A stretch of 64,000 nucleotides of DNA from Paulinella micropora. Lineage: Eukaryota > Cercozoa > Imbricatea > Euglyphida. Numbering within the stretch: the first letter of the stretch is position 1; the number at the start of each line of letters is the position of its first letter. The DNA lies in assembly GCA_009731375.1 (NCBI GenBank), contig BJOX01000237.1, positions 126,682 to 190,681 of the forward strand, in the 5' to 3' direction. Below the pieces are notes generated by a model. It had not been told where the DNA came from and searched no databases. It saw only the letters and a program-made list of their open reading frames with translations. This document shows, in pieces, positions 14,211 to 23,320 of the stretch. Position numbers and translations under genes: made by a program.

Positions 14211-14704
14211 TCATTCAATTCTACGTCTTTTATATTGTTCATATAATTGAATTATTTCATAACGTGTTTTTCCATTCTTAATCATCTTACGTGCATTTAA
14301 TTCATCCTCTACTCCCATTGGTTGATTTTCGGCACTAAGCCACTGCTCAAATAACTTAAGTTGTCTCTTCCTTTTTTCTTCTCTTTTCTCCTCTTTTTTC
14401 ATTTGTTCAATTCGTTCTTCAAGTTTCGGAATATTTCTTCTTTTTTCTTACTCAGTAATTCCTCGATAGCAGAAAATTCATTTTGTTCTGCTTTTTCTTG
14501 CTTCTCCAATTCCAATAATTCTTGTCGTTTTTGCTCCTTTCTGCTCTGTATTATATCTATTTTGATTTCACTACTCGCTTTTTGCCTCATTAGGTCTGTG
14601 TATGTTTTATCCCTTAATTTCTCTATCCATTTATTGTTGTTTTCTCTTTCAACATACTCTCCATCACTCTCGCTTCTGCCGTCGTCATCACTCGTTGTTC
14701 GCAC
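14211..14704 (-). CDS. Charged coiled-coil protein (frameshifted)
   Basis: Two overlapping frames read as one protein of about 165 residues. The N-terminal frame (14704 to 14399) is acidic then Lys/Glu/Gln-rich helix. The C-terminal frame (14211 to about 14440) continues with LEERIEQMKKEEKREEK and ends in a folded-looking segment with YEIIQLYEQYKRRRIE. They differ by one base in an A6 run near 14445, so I infer one gene with a homopolymer indel. The composition predicts a long coiled coil. Function is unknown. It is the first gene inside the left TIR and reads toward it. Confidence 0.6.
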
Positions 14705-14972
14705 TTTGTCTGGTTAAGGCTACTCTGAAAAGAGAAAAGTTGTTTAAGTAAAAATTCAACTTGGTGGCTTTTTAGCGACAACGCCTAGGTGGCTGGTGTA
14801 AAAAAAAAATTTAGCTTTTCCTTTTTATTGGCATTTCAAATTGTCAGCAGAAAATCCAGAAATTCAATCACGTGTTTTTGTCTGTTTCTTTTTTTTCATT
14901 CTGCAACTTTTTCAGAATTCCCAAAGTGTCCAAGTCAAGAAGACCAAACCCTCGCCGTTTTTGCGTGTGTAG

Positions 14973-15317
14973 ATGTCAGCCGACCCAACCGCGCGTGAGG
15001 AACCAGAGGAGGTAGTTGAAGACCAGCCAGAAGACCCCGAAGTAAAGGTAAGTTTGTTGCTTGGTTCCTTTCTATATAATTTTTTTTTGCAGGAGTTGTC
15101 TGATGCTCTTGAAGTTTTATGGGTGGGTCGCATCAGGGCTGATAATATTCCGAAGGAGTTTGGTGGGAATAGGGCAATTGTAGTCGCTCGCAGTCCTAAC
15201 GCCAATAGCAAACAGCCAATTATAGAGGGAAAACTGGAGTGTTGGGCTCACATTGAAAGAAAAAATGGTGTCGCGAAACTTTTTCTAGAGAGAAATGAAG
15301 GAATGATACCTGTTTAA
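14973..15317 (+). CDS. Unknown viral protein with a 45-nt intron
   Basis: ATG 14973 opens an acidic N-terminus (REEPEEVVEDQPEDPEVK), then an intron, then a compact domain beginning ELSDALEVLWVGRIRAD and ending in LFLERNEGMIPV. After splicing the product is 99 residues. The intron length is a multiple of three, so the unspliced frame is also open and would insert 15 mostly hydrophobic residues. No family is recognised. The gene lies between the coiled-coil gene and a 48-codon ORF on the same strand. Confidence 0.6.
   Translation: MSADPTAREEPEEVVEDQPEDPEVKVSLLLGSFLYNFFLQELSDALEVLWVGRIRADNIPKEFGGNRAIVVARSPNANSKQPIIEGKLECWAHIERKNGVAKLFLERNEGMIPV
15048..15092 (+). other. Putative 45-nt spliceosomal intron in a viral gene
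   Basis: Perfect donor AAG/GTAAGT and an acceptor made of eight T then GCAG/G. Removal joins GTAAAG to GAGTTG in frame. This implies transcription in, or access to, the host nucleus. Confidence 0.7.
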
Positions 15318-15339
15318 GTTGAATTGCTACAAATCGCCG

Positions 15340-15486
15340 ATGCGAAAAGACCAATTACCCGAACGCTTCGTTGTTGAATTTGTTGATGGTTCTTTTAAGT
15401 TATTCAGAACTTGGGATAATATTGACAAAATCGCTAATTACTATGGTTTAATTATCGAGTCCGCTTATCGTGTAGTCTTTGATTAA
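15340..15486 (+). CDS. Small 48-residue ORF
   Basis: ATG 15340 to TAA 15484-15486 encodes a 48-residue protein starting MRKDQLPERFVVEFVDG and ending SAYRVVFD. The alternation of hydrophobic and charged residues suggests a small folded beta/alpha protein. It starts 23 bases after the preceding stop on the same strand, so it may be co-transcribed. No family is recognised. Confidence 0.5.
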   Translation: MRKDQLPERFVVEFVDGSFKLFRTWDNIDKIANYYGLIIESAYRVVFD

Positions 15487-15578
15487 AGCAACTAATACAC
15501 AATATGAACCATGGGCATAATAATTTCCATGGTTGATTTTGTGTACTTTCGTCGATAATGTGAGTTGTCTCTTTTCAT

Positions 15579-16582
15579 TTAATACAAATTGGACTTTACT
15601 AGCCTTCCTCTCTCTCTTACTAGTTCTATGTTTTGTGGTTCTATTTCTTCTCTCTTTAGTAGTTCTTTAGTCTTCTTCTCTTTAATAACTTCTTTAGTTT
15701 GCTCCTTCATATCTTTTTCTTCGTCAATTGGTTTAATAAAATCAGTTTTCAATAAATCTCGCGGACTTACTAACTCGTCGTTATTTAATATTAATTTAAA
15801 CCCCTTCCTGCCTTTGACTTTATAAATAATTTTACTGAAAGTCTTTCCACCTTTGGAGAAAACATTTCTTTTGTTTTCTTTTCTTACACTATCACCAACA
15901 TTGAATTCATCTATTAAATTATCCCTCGTTATACCTTGTTTATTTTTATCTCTCCCGAAAAATACTTCCGCCGGTTTAGCCTGAATTCCTCTATGAACTT
16001 TATGATTATAAGCATTGACTAAGTCTTGAATGTAACTGACCCAATCAAAATTACGATTTGTTTCAAATAATAGGTCAAGCCATCTCCTTATACTTCTTAT
16101 AACTCTATCCACAACGGCAAGGGCTCTATGGTCGCCAACTTCAACTACATCATGTTTAATTCCATTTTCAAAAAATATTCGCAGGTCGCTCCTTTATATT
16201 CTCCCCCGCTGTCGGTAGTAATTGATTTTGGTTTATATTTTATTGATTTTAAAGCATAATAAACTTCTTTTGCTGTTTTATTTTTCAATGGAATGATTAT
16301 TAAATATCGGGAATGACAATCTATCCAGACACGCATCCAAGCATAGCACTTATTTCGTTTCTTATCTTTTATCTTACTCATATCTGCTAAATCTAAGAAA
16401 ACTTGGTCTAATGGTTTATCAACCCATATCGTGTTCCATATTTTCGGGTTCTTTTTCTGATGACGTATTTCAAGGGCTTCTTCTTCTTTTGTTTCAACTA
16501 CTTCCCCCGTAGGTGTGTCTTCTAATTGACTATCAGCATTCTGTGTATTAATAATTATATGTTTATGGTCTGAATCAGGCAT
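15579..16582 (-). CDS. Retroviral-type (rve) integrase, frameshifted
   Basis: It should catalyse insertion of the element into host DNA, consistent with the 6-bp duplication. The RNase H-like core shows a first Asp in VFLDLADM, a second in TTDSGGEY, and a third acidic position in ALAVVDRVIRS, which is Asp where most retroviral and Polinton enzymes have Glu. A basic C-terminal segment with a small beta domain (FNVGDSVRKENKRNVF...KTFSKIIYKVKGR) follows, likely a chromo/SH3-like DNA-binding module. The frame breaks once near 16165-16175 at a T6 run; one added base restores continuity. I chose ATG 16582 (MPDSDHKH) because the open frame upstream of it consists of the intergenic hairpin module. 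No N-terminal HHCC finger is visible. Confidence 0.88.
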
Positions 16583-16588
16583 TATATA

Positions 16589-16647
16589 CAAAGATTTTTT
16601 ATCTTTGAGCAAAATCATTTTTGTGAAACTTTTTTCTAAAAAGTTTC
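16589..16647. promoter_or_regulatory. Double-hairpin module upstream of integrase
   Basis: Two perfect stems: CAAAGAT/ATCTTTG (16589-16607) and GAAACTTTTT/AAAAAGTTTC (16625-16647). The same two stems, linked by GAGCAAAA-type sequence, recur upstream of the HIRAN gene at 34872-34930. Shared placement before a start codon suggests a transcript-end or promoter role. Confidence 0.65.
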
Positions 16648-16659
16648 TATATAATAGTA

Positions 16660-16917
16660 ATGAGATTTTCAAAGTCCAATGTAAAAAACAAAAAATATAA
16701 AGTTATTACTCCAAAAGGTAAAGTTATTCATTTTGGAGACACCAGATATGAACATTATAAAGACCGCATAGGGTTATATTCACATTTTAACCATCTGGAT
16801 AAAGAAAGAAGAAAAAACTATAGAGCAAGAGCAAAAGCAATACGAAATTCAAAAGGAGAATTAACTTATAATAATCCAGAATATAGTAATTATTATTCTT
16901 ATCATTATCTTTGGTGA
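16660..16917 (+). CDS. Small basic protein, DUF5754-like
   Basis: 85 residues. It has a Lys-rich N-terminus, then KGKVIHFGDTRYEHYKDR, a KERRKNYRARAKAI segment and an aromatic C-terminus (NYYSYHYLW). From memory of the family, this layout (VHFG, tyrosine, HxDxxRRxxYRxRH-like) is typical of DUF5754-type proteins common in nucleocytoplasmic large DNA viruses and polinton-like viruses, of unknown function. It is divergent from the integrase gene, with the hairpin module between the starts. The family assignment is from pattern memory only. Confidence 0.6.
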   Translation: MRFSKSNVKNKKYKVITPKGKVIHFGDTRYEHYKDRIGLYSHFNHLDKERRKNYRARAKAIRNSKGELTYNNPEYSNYYSYHYLW

Positions 16918-16921
16918 TATC

Positions 16922-17452
16922 TTAGAATTTTAAAAACATCCGCGAGACATCATCATTTTTTTCTTTCTTAGCACCACCAGAAGATTGATTATATACTTTC
17001 ACACTCACACTGCTTGATTTCTTACCTTTCCCTTTCTTAGGTTTCGGTTCTTCTTCTTCACTACTCTCGCTTTCACTTTCTTCACTCTCCTCAGGCACGG
17101 GCTCCGGCTTCTTGTTCTTCTTCTTCTTTTCTCGCTTAGTTTCTGCTTTTGCTCTTTTGATTTTCATCTTAGCCATCTTTTCAGCAATAAGGTCTGTGAA
17201 ATCAACCTCATCCTCACTCTCACTACTTTGTTCTTCTTCGTCTTGGTCTCGGCCAGCCACGATGTCGTTCGCCACATTCTTATTTTCTATCTCTGCTATT
17301 TTTCGTTCCATATCTTCGTCTTCACTTTTAACCGCGTTTCGGTATTGCTCCAAAACCTTTTTGGCGTGTTCCATTTTTCTCTGCTTAGCCTTTTGTTTAA
17401 TTCCATCAACTGCTTTTCCCCAATTTTGTCGGCTCGCTTCAGGACTGGGCAT
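16922..17452 (-). CDS. Highly charged Lys/Glu/Ser-rich protein
   Basis: 176 residues. An N-terminal helical part (KQKAKQRKMEHAKKVLEQY) is followed by acidic Glu/Ser blocks (EEEQSSESEDEVDF, SEESESESSEEEE) and basic Lys blocks. The end (SRMFLKF) is hydrophobic. I start it at ATG 17452 because the conserved intergenic hairpin ends exactly there; the upstream open codons are hairpin sequence. The composition is like scaffold or chaperone-like virion proteins, but no family is recognised. It is convergent with the 16660 gene. Confidence 0.6.
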   Translation of the reverse strand: MPSPEASRQNWGKAVDGIKQKAKQRKMEHAKKVLEQYRNAVKSEDEDMERKIAEIENKNVANDIVAGRDQDEEEQSSESEDEVDFTDLIAEKMAKMKIKRAKAETKREKKKKNKKPEPVPEESEESESESSEEEEPKPKKGKGKKSSSVSVKVYNQSSGGAKKEKNDDVSRMFLKF

Positions 17453-17496
17453 TTTAGAATCTCGCTTCGTGCTTCGCACTCTTGCTTATTCTAAAA
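17452..17496. promoter_or_regulatory. Intergenic hairpin, copy D
   Basis: Arms TTTTAGAAT (17452-17460) and ATTCTAAAA (17488-17496) with an inner stem GTGC-TTC-GCAC. It directly abuts the start codon at 17452. Related copies are at 22196, 26469 and 30820. Confidence 0.75.
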
Positions 17497-17539
17497 ATAT
17501 TCTATACTAAGATTATTATATTTTAGTATTTTTAAAATT

Positions 17540-17559
17540 AAATATTTATTTGATATATA
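17540..17559 (+). promoter_or_regulatory. AT-rich promoter-like motif before the fibre gene
   Basis: AAATATTTATTTGATATATA lies immediately before ATG 17560. It resembles the T-run plus TATA motif before the other structural genes. Confidence 0.45.
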
Positions 17560-20500
17560 ATGAGTCAATATAAATCATTACTCGGCTTGTCAGAAATCGC
17601 GACAGATAGCCTTTCAATAGCCAACCTGGACCTAACGAACACGAACATGGTGGGTTTAAACACTGACAGAGTGCCAGAAGATTCCGACCCAATAAATCTG
17701 TATTATCTGATGCGCGATTCGACACACGTCTCGCTTTAAAATCAACAACAGACCTAAAAGAAGGGCTTAATTATTATTGGACTGATAACCGCTTTGATGG
17801 TCGGTTCGCTTTAAAATCAACAGCTGACCTAAAAGAAGGACTTAATTATTATTGGACCGATAACCGCTTTGACACACGTCTCGCTTTAAAATCAACATCA
17901 GACATCAAAGAAGGAAAAAATTTATACTATACAGAGCAACGAGTAAGGGACAACGACGAAGTCAAAGCCTCAACTCAACACAGAAGCAATATTTCCAATC
18001 CGCACCAAACCAGCCTTTATAAGTTGATAGACACAAACATATCTGCACCATTGGTCGGTCAATACTTAACATATAATGATGTAGATGGTAAATGCAAGAA
18101 TACCGCCCTCGGTTCAATTGACACACTTTCTGATGTAGTCATAACCGCACCAATAGCCACTAATAGTTATCTAACATATAATTCAATAAACTGGGTAAAT
18201 AAATATTTCCGATAAATGTTGATGAATTCGGCAATACTAATATGGGAGGGTATTTCAATATAACAGGAGTAAATTTACTAAATACCAGATGTTGATGAAT
18301 GGATATTTGAGCATAATGATAATAATAATAAAGTGTCAGCAGGTGGAAGTATAGATAGCCACAGCGATGTGACAATGACAGGCTTCCCAGCAGATACTCA
18401 ATTACTCATTTATAGCACAGGACAATGGAGAAATACGACTTCACCCTTTCTGAGATTAGACGGCACTGCCAGTATGACTGGAGGAATAAATATCAACAAC
18501 CAAAACATTACAAATGTAAATCAACTAAATGGTAGGGCTATTGCAACTTGGTTATCAGAGCACGACTCCAGCAACGCGAAAGTGTCGGCAAGTGGAAGTA
18601 TTGATACACATAGTGATGTGATTATAACAACAACAACAGATAATCAACTGCTTATTTATAGCACAGGACAATGGCGAAATGTGGCATCGCCCTTTCTTAG
18701 ATTAGACGGCACAGCCAGTATGACAGGAGAATTAAATATGGGTGGTTATGCTATTTCAGGGGCTTCTACATATAATGGAATTAATCTCACCACTCTTGCA
18801 GTTGATGGTTCGGTGGTTACAGGAGACCAAACCATAGCAGGAACCAAAACATTCAGCAACATAATAAATGCTAGTGCGGGTTGATATGAAAAGCCAAAGC
18901 ATAACAAATGTTAATTTGGTTGATGGTGTGGATGTTTCTGTTCTTGATACTTCTGTGGTTAAATTAACAGGAGACCAAACCATAGCAGGCAATAAAAAAT
19001 TTACATCAGTTTTAGAAGTAAGTGGTCCATCAAATCCTACTTCTTTTGATGGTATTGGAATAGTATTTGATACAAAAATAGGAATGATTGCAGCACAAAA
19101 AACAGCAACAGCGACTTGGTATCCGATACAAATAACTGGCTCGTATGTAGAGTTATATTCAGGTAATACTTTAATTATAACCGCAACTGGAACAACATTA
19201 AGTTTGAACAACAACAGAATAACAAACTTAGCCACACCATCAGCAACAACGGACGGAGCAAACAAAAGTTATGTGGATACATTAGACATACAAAATGTAA
19301 AACTAACAACAGACCAAACCATAACAGGAAGTAAAACATTTAATGGGGCGAGCACTACGATAAAATATCTAACTTTAACACAAACGGCTGATTTTAATAA
19401 TCAAGTTATCATTAATGGTGGAAATATAACATACAATGGGGCGAGGATATTAAACCAAAATGGAGGAGATATATTCTTTTCACAGACATCAGGTGATTAT
19501 CAATATTTCTTATTTACTCTAAATACTGCTACAAGTGGAACCGCGAACCAAAGAGGTTATGTATTNNNNNNNNNNNNNNNNNNNNNNNNNNNNNNNNNNN
19601 NNNNNNNNNNNNNNNNNNNNNNNNNNNNNNNNNNNNNNNNNNNNNNNNNNNNNNNNNNNNNNNNNNNNNNNNNNNNNNNNNNNNNNNNNNNNNNNNNNNN
19701 NNNNNNNNNNNNNNNNNNNNNNNNNNNNNNNNNNNNNNNNNNNNNNNNNNNNNNNNNNNNNNNNNNNNNNNNNNNNNNNNNNNNNNNNNNNNNNNNNNNN
19801 NNNNNNNNNNNNNNNNNNNNNNNNNNNNNNNNNNNNNNNNNNNNNNNNNNNNNNNNNNNNNNNNNNNNNNNNNNNNNNNNNNNNNNNNNNNNNNNNNNNN
19901 NNNNNNNNNNNNNNNNNNNNNNNNNNNNNNNNNNNNNNNNNNNNNNNNNNNNNNNNNNNNNNNNNNNNNNNNNNNNNNNNNNNNNNNNNNNNNNNNNNNN
20001 NNNNNNNNNNNNNNNNNNNNNNNNNNNNNNNNNNNNNNNNNNNNNNNNNNNNNNNNNNNNNNNNNNNNNNNNNNNNNNNNNNNNNNNNNNNNNNNNNNNN
20101 NNNNNNNNNNNNNNNNNNNNNNNNNNNNNNNNNNNNNNNNNNNNNNNNNNNNNNNNNNNNNNNNNNNNNNNNNNNNNNNNNNNNNNNNNNNNNNNNNNNN
20201 NNNNNNNNNNNNNNNNNNNNGCAACTGGAACAACATTAAGTTTGAACAACAACAGAATAACAAACTTAGCCACACCATCAGCAACAACGGACGGAGCAAA
20301 CAAAAGTTATGTGGATACATTAGACATACAAAATGTAAAACTAACAACAGACCAAACCATAACAGGAAGTAAAACATTTAATGGGGCGAGCACTACGATA
20401 AAATATCTAACTTTAACACAAACGGCTGATTTTAATAATCAAGTTATCATTAATGGTGGAAATATAACATACAATGGGGCGAGGATATTAAACCAAAATG

Positions 20501-22060
20501 GAGGAGATATATTCTTTTCACAGACATCAGGTGATTATCAATATTTCTTATTTACTCTAAATACTGCTACAAGTGGAACCGCGAACCAAAGAGGTTATGT
20601 ATTCACGAATGTAGCATTTGATGTAAAAGGAGCAGGTCTTTATATTTCAAAACTTTTGGATAATGAAAGTGTTTCATCTGACATTGTCCGTTTTAACAAT
20701 TCTGGGGGTATGCGATTTTATGGGGACTTAGATATGAACTCAAACAACATAACAAGTGCTGGAACAATAACGGGAACATCAATCACTTCAACTGCTGGCA
20801 TATCAACAACAACATTAATAACGAGTGATAAAATAACAACAGCACTAGGCAAACCGATAATCAGAGGCAGAGCAACGAAAGGAGCAGGAGTAACTGGTGG
20901 CTTAGAATTATATGGAACAGAAGGAAATGCGAATGGGCCACATATTCAAGCATTTGTTCATACATCAGTTTATCCAACATTCCAATTATTGAATTATAGT
21001 CAGGACAATATTTCTTTAAGTTTTGATAGTTATTGGGAGGGGGGTGGCTGGAAATCAAGCAACCTAAACTCAAACTTTCAAATATACAAGATAAGCAACA
21101 AACTCGCTTTTAACTACAAATCAGGAGTATCACTTGGAGGAGCCATAGCATTTAGCGAGGCGATGAACATACGCAATACAGGGGCAATAACCGCAAATGC
21201 AGGCATATCTGTTGTTAATAGCACGGCAGATATAAGAGGAGAAGCAAGAAGTGGGTCTCATGCTACATCAGTCGGGTTATATGTCACAGCCAATCTTGGA
21301 GCATCTTCTGCCGGTGTTGAATTCAGACACAGCAACGGGACACAGGAGTTGGTTTTGGTTATAATTCAATATATTCTACGGGAAGCAATACCAATCAAGA
21401 CTTAAATTTTTATGCGAGGGGAAGTGGAGTTATCTATGCTCAGAGTGCTATAAGTTGCTCTTCAACATTAACTCTTCCAACAACATCTAGCGGTTCTTTA
21501 ACAATAAGACAAAGGCCGAGTTATACTTACGACCCGCAAATATATATGAAATCAGGAGGATATTCAAATTATGGAGTAATCTGTGCGTCTAGTGGAATTC
21601 TCCATGCTTGGACTACTTCAAACTCTACGGGTGAGCCTTCTGGTAGTTATAATTATGTTGCACTAAATGGTGCTTGGACAAACTCATCTGACAGGAGGCT
21701 AAAATCAGATATTAAAACATTAGACTGCGGGGATTGTTGTGAGGAAATAATGAAAATAAACTGCTGTTCGTATTATTGGAAAACAGACAAAAAGAAAGAA
21801 AAAAAGAACCACGGATTTATTGCCGACGAGATTAAAAAATATTTCCTGAATTTGTATCTGAAAGCGGAATAAAAGCAGACGATGGAAATGGCTACCTTGA
21901 AGGCATAACATATACAGACTTTATACCAATATTAGTCAGTGCTTTTCAACACATGGCGGAAAAGGTAGTTAATTTAGAAAAAGAAAATAAACTTTTACTT
22001 AATATACTACAAGACCAAACCAACCAATTAGCAGAAATACGAGCAGTCGTTTTCCCTTGA
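17560..22060 (+). CDS. Phage-like tail fibre with C-terminal S74 chaperone domain
   Basis: One long gene read through about six frame breaks and an N gap. The N-terminus (MSQYKSLLGLSEI) is followed by repeats of the form ALKSTADLKEGLNYYWTDNRF (17735-17940), then many copies of a beta-repeat: LTTDQTITGSKTFNG, GDQTIAGTKTFSN, SASGSIDTHSDV, SPFLRLDGTASMTGG. These are the hallmark of trimeric phage tail fibres. The last 150 residues (from about 21690) contain SSDRRLKSDIKTL, HGFIADEI and a coiled-coil tail (VVNLEKENKLLLNILQDQ), that is, the S74 intramolecular chaperone that trims itself from fibres after folding. The Ser of SDRRLKSD is the expected autocleavage site. Role: receptor-binding spike or fibre. 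The frame breaks at about 17735, 18215, 18880, 21340, 21450-21540 and 21840 are mostly next to homopolymers. Confidence 0.85.
19183..19565 (+). repeat. Duplicated contig end, left of gap
   Basis: 383 bp that reads identically at 20221-20603 by eye. It ends exactly where the N gap begins. Confidence 0.9.
19566..20220. other. Assembly gap, probably spurious
   Basis: 655 N between two identical 383-bp copies. The two contigs most likely overlap, so little or no sequence may be missing. Confidence 0.8.
20221..20603 (+). repeat. Duplicated contig end, right of gap
   Basis: Identical to 19183-19565, beginning at the first base after the gap. Confidence 0.9.
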
Positions 22061-22244
22061 TATTTATCAACTTCACTCTCATTCGCTTGGGGGGTGTTCC
22101 ACCCCTACCATAACCCCGCGGGTTTGGAAAGGGGCACAGCCCCTTCCATGAACATCGAAAACCGATTTATTTATTTTCAATAAAGAAAAACGATGTTTTA
22201 GAATAAGTGAGAGTGCGGAGCACGAAACGCAATTCTAAAATATC
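22061..22244. promoter_or_regulatory. Intergenic hairpin cluster, copy A
   Basis: After the fibre stop come a TTATCAAC arm without its partner, GC-rich hairpins (GGGGTG-TTC-CACCCC and GGGGC-ACA-GCCCC), an outer stem AACATCG (22151-22157)/CGATGTT (22191-22197), then TTTTAGAAT (22196-22204)/ATTCTAAAA (22232-22240) with inner GTGC-GGA-GCAC, and AAAATATC before ATG 22245. It probably combines transcript termination and initiation. Confidence 0.7.
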
Positions 22245-22601
22245 ATGTCAAACAATAATACAACTAGACTTCACAGACCACCGCCTATTATGGATATGGA
22301 TGGCGAACTAACTCCAGAATTAAAGTCTCGTGTTCTTGAAGTAGAACTAAAGACTGAGAAAAAAAAAGTAGAGCACGAATTGGAAGATAACTGGAATTGT
22401 TGTTGTATAAAAAACAGACCGACCGACAGCCGACTTATGAAATACTTATTTCAAATGGGTATCATTATTGCCATTATAACCCTTTGTATCGTGAGGCTAT
22501 CTGAAAAGAACTTACCTTGTGAGGTTGCTAACACTTATGTCGGAATTTTGACTTTACTCATAGGAATTTGCCTTCCATCACCTTCTAGTTCAAAGAAATG
22601 A
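22245..22601 (+). CDS. Two-pass membrane protein
   Basis: 118 residues. There is an N-terminal cytosolic helix (ELKSRVLEVELKTEKKKVEHELEDNW), a CCC cluster, then MKYLFQMGIIIAIITLCIVRL as the first membrane segment and TYVGILTLLIGICLP as the second, with a Cys between. Small proteins of this layout (charged stretch, KYxxQ, two membrane helices, conserved Cys, LP[TS]P end) recur in polinton-like viruses and giant viruses, function unknown. It is a possible inner-membrane or virion component. It overlaps the end of the opposite-strand gene at 22585 by 17 bases. Confidence 0.75.
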   Translation: MSNNNTTRLHRPPPIMDMDGELTPELKSRVLEVELKTEKKKVEHELEDNWNCCCIKNRPTDSRLMKYLFQMGIIIAIITLCIVRLSEKNLPCEVANTYVGILTLLIGICLPSPSSSKK

Positions 22602-22887
22602 AACCCAGTTGTTGTGTCCTTTTTTCAAAAAGACGAGCATTCATAATATAATATAAGTGTATTTTATACCAAGAAGCATCACTACCCGAACACATTAAAG
22701 GAATGGCTTCATCAAAACTAACACACCAATCACTCATAGGCTTATACACACATTTAAATTTAGTTTCAATACCTTGCTTTATACAATAAGCACAACTCTC
22801 ATTCTTTTTTTCGCTTACCCGCGAGTAAAAGTCGCAGGCAGTCCGACCTAACACAGACCCAACAAATATTAATACAATTTTTATCAT
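22585..22887 (-). CDS. Small Cys-rich secreted or membrane-anchored protein
   Basis: From ATG 22887 it encodes 100 residues beginning MIKIVLIFVGSVLGRTACDF, a signal-peptide-like hydrophobic start. Seven cysteines follow, including CAYCIKQG and KCVYKP-SDWC, consistent with a small disulfide-bonded ectodomain. The upstream in-frame ATG at 22971 would add 28 residues lying over the divergent gene's start, so I prefer 22887. No family is recognised. Confidence 0.55.
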   Translation of the reverse strand: MIKIVLIFVGSVLGRTACDFYSRVSEKKNESCAYCIKQGIETKFKCVYKPMSDWCVSFDEAIPLMCSGSDASWYKIHLYYIMNARLFEKRTQQLGFISLN

Positions 22888-22950
22888 CTTATATCTATAT
22901 TTATATATTTTAACCACAAAGCACGAATTGGCGAAGCAAGCGTAGTCAGA

Positions 22951-23310
22951 ATGACGGAGCACAAATACCAAAAGATTGTTTTTCTAAGCAATGATTTTGT
23001 GGGGAGCGAAACATTTAATAAAAATATTCAAATGTCATTCACACCAACCAAAATGAATGCTAAGTTTATTCATTATACGAACGACCAGACGGAAACCAAA
23101 ACCAGAATTCTTTATATGGATAGAATTGGAATTATCGGCACATTCGCTGATAGTAATATAGCAAACATTTCAAACCTTAGTTATAATTTAGGTGTCGTTG
23201 GATGGACGGACGGCCAATATACATTTAAAGTCCTTGAAACTGAAAGCGGAAATATTGACACAGGAAATTTAGCAGGCCGAATTGTTGTATGCCTAGAGTT
23301 TTTGGCTTAA
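22951..23310 (+). CDS. Small conserved viral protein, unknown function
   Basis: 119 residues, predicted all-beta. Segments include KNIQMSFTPTKMNAKFIHY, RILYMDRIGIIGTFAD and GRIVVCLEFLA. The even spacing of beta-strand-like stretches suggests a small structural or receptor-exposed protein such as a minor capsid or fibre-head component. It starts 64 bases from the divergent 22887 gene and ends 11 bases before the ATPase start, so it is likely co-transcribed with the ATPase. Confidence 0.65.
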   Translation: MTEHKYQKIVFLSNDFVGSETFNKNIQMSFTPTKMNAKFIHYTNDQTETKTRILYMDRIGIIGTFADSNIANISNLSYNLGVVGWTDGQYTFKVLETESGNIDTGNLAGRIVVCLEFLA

Positions 23311-23320
23311 TAATATAGCA

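Noticed and set aside
17560-22060. Bacterial prophage or contamination because of the phage-like fibre
   Set aside because: The gene lies inside one TIR-bounded element with eukaryotic-virus capsid, polymerase and integrase genes, shares its intergenic hairpins, and the element has a target duplication in host-type sequence.
22585-22971. 128-residue version of the Cys-rich protein starting at 22971
   Set aside because: The extra 28 residues overlap the divergent gene's start and intergenic sequence. The signal-like Met at 22887 is a better start.
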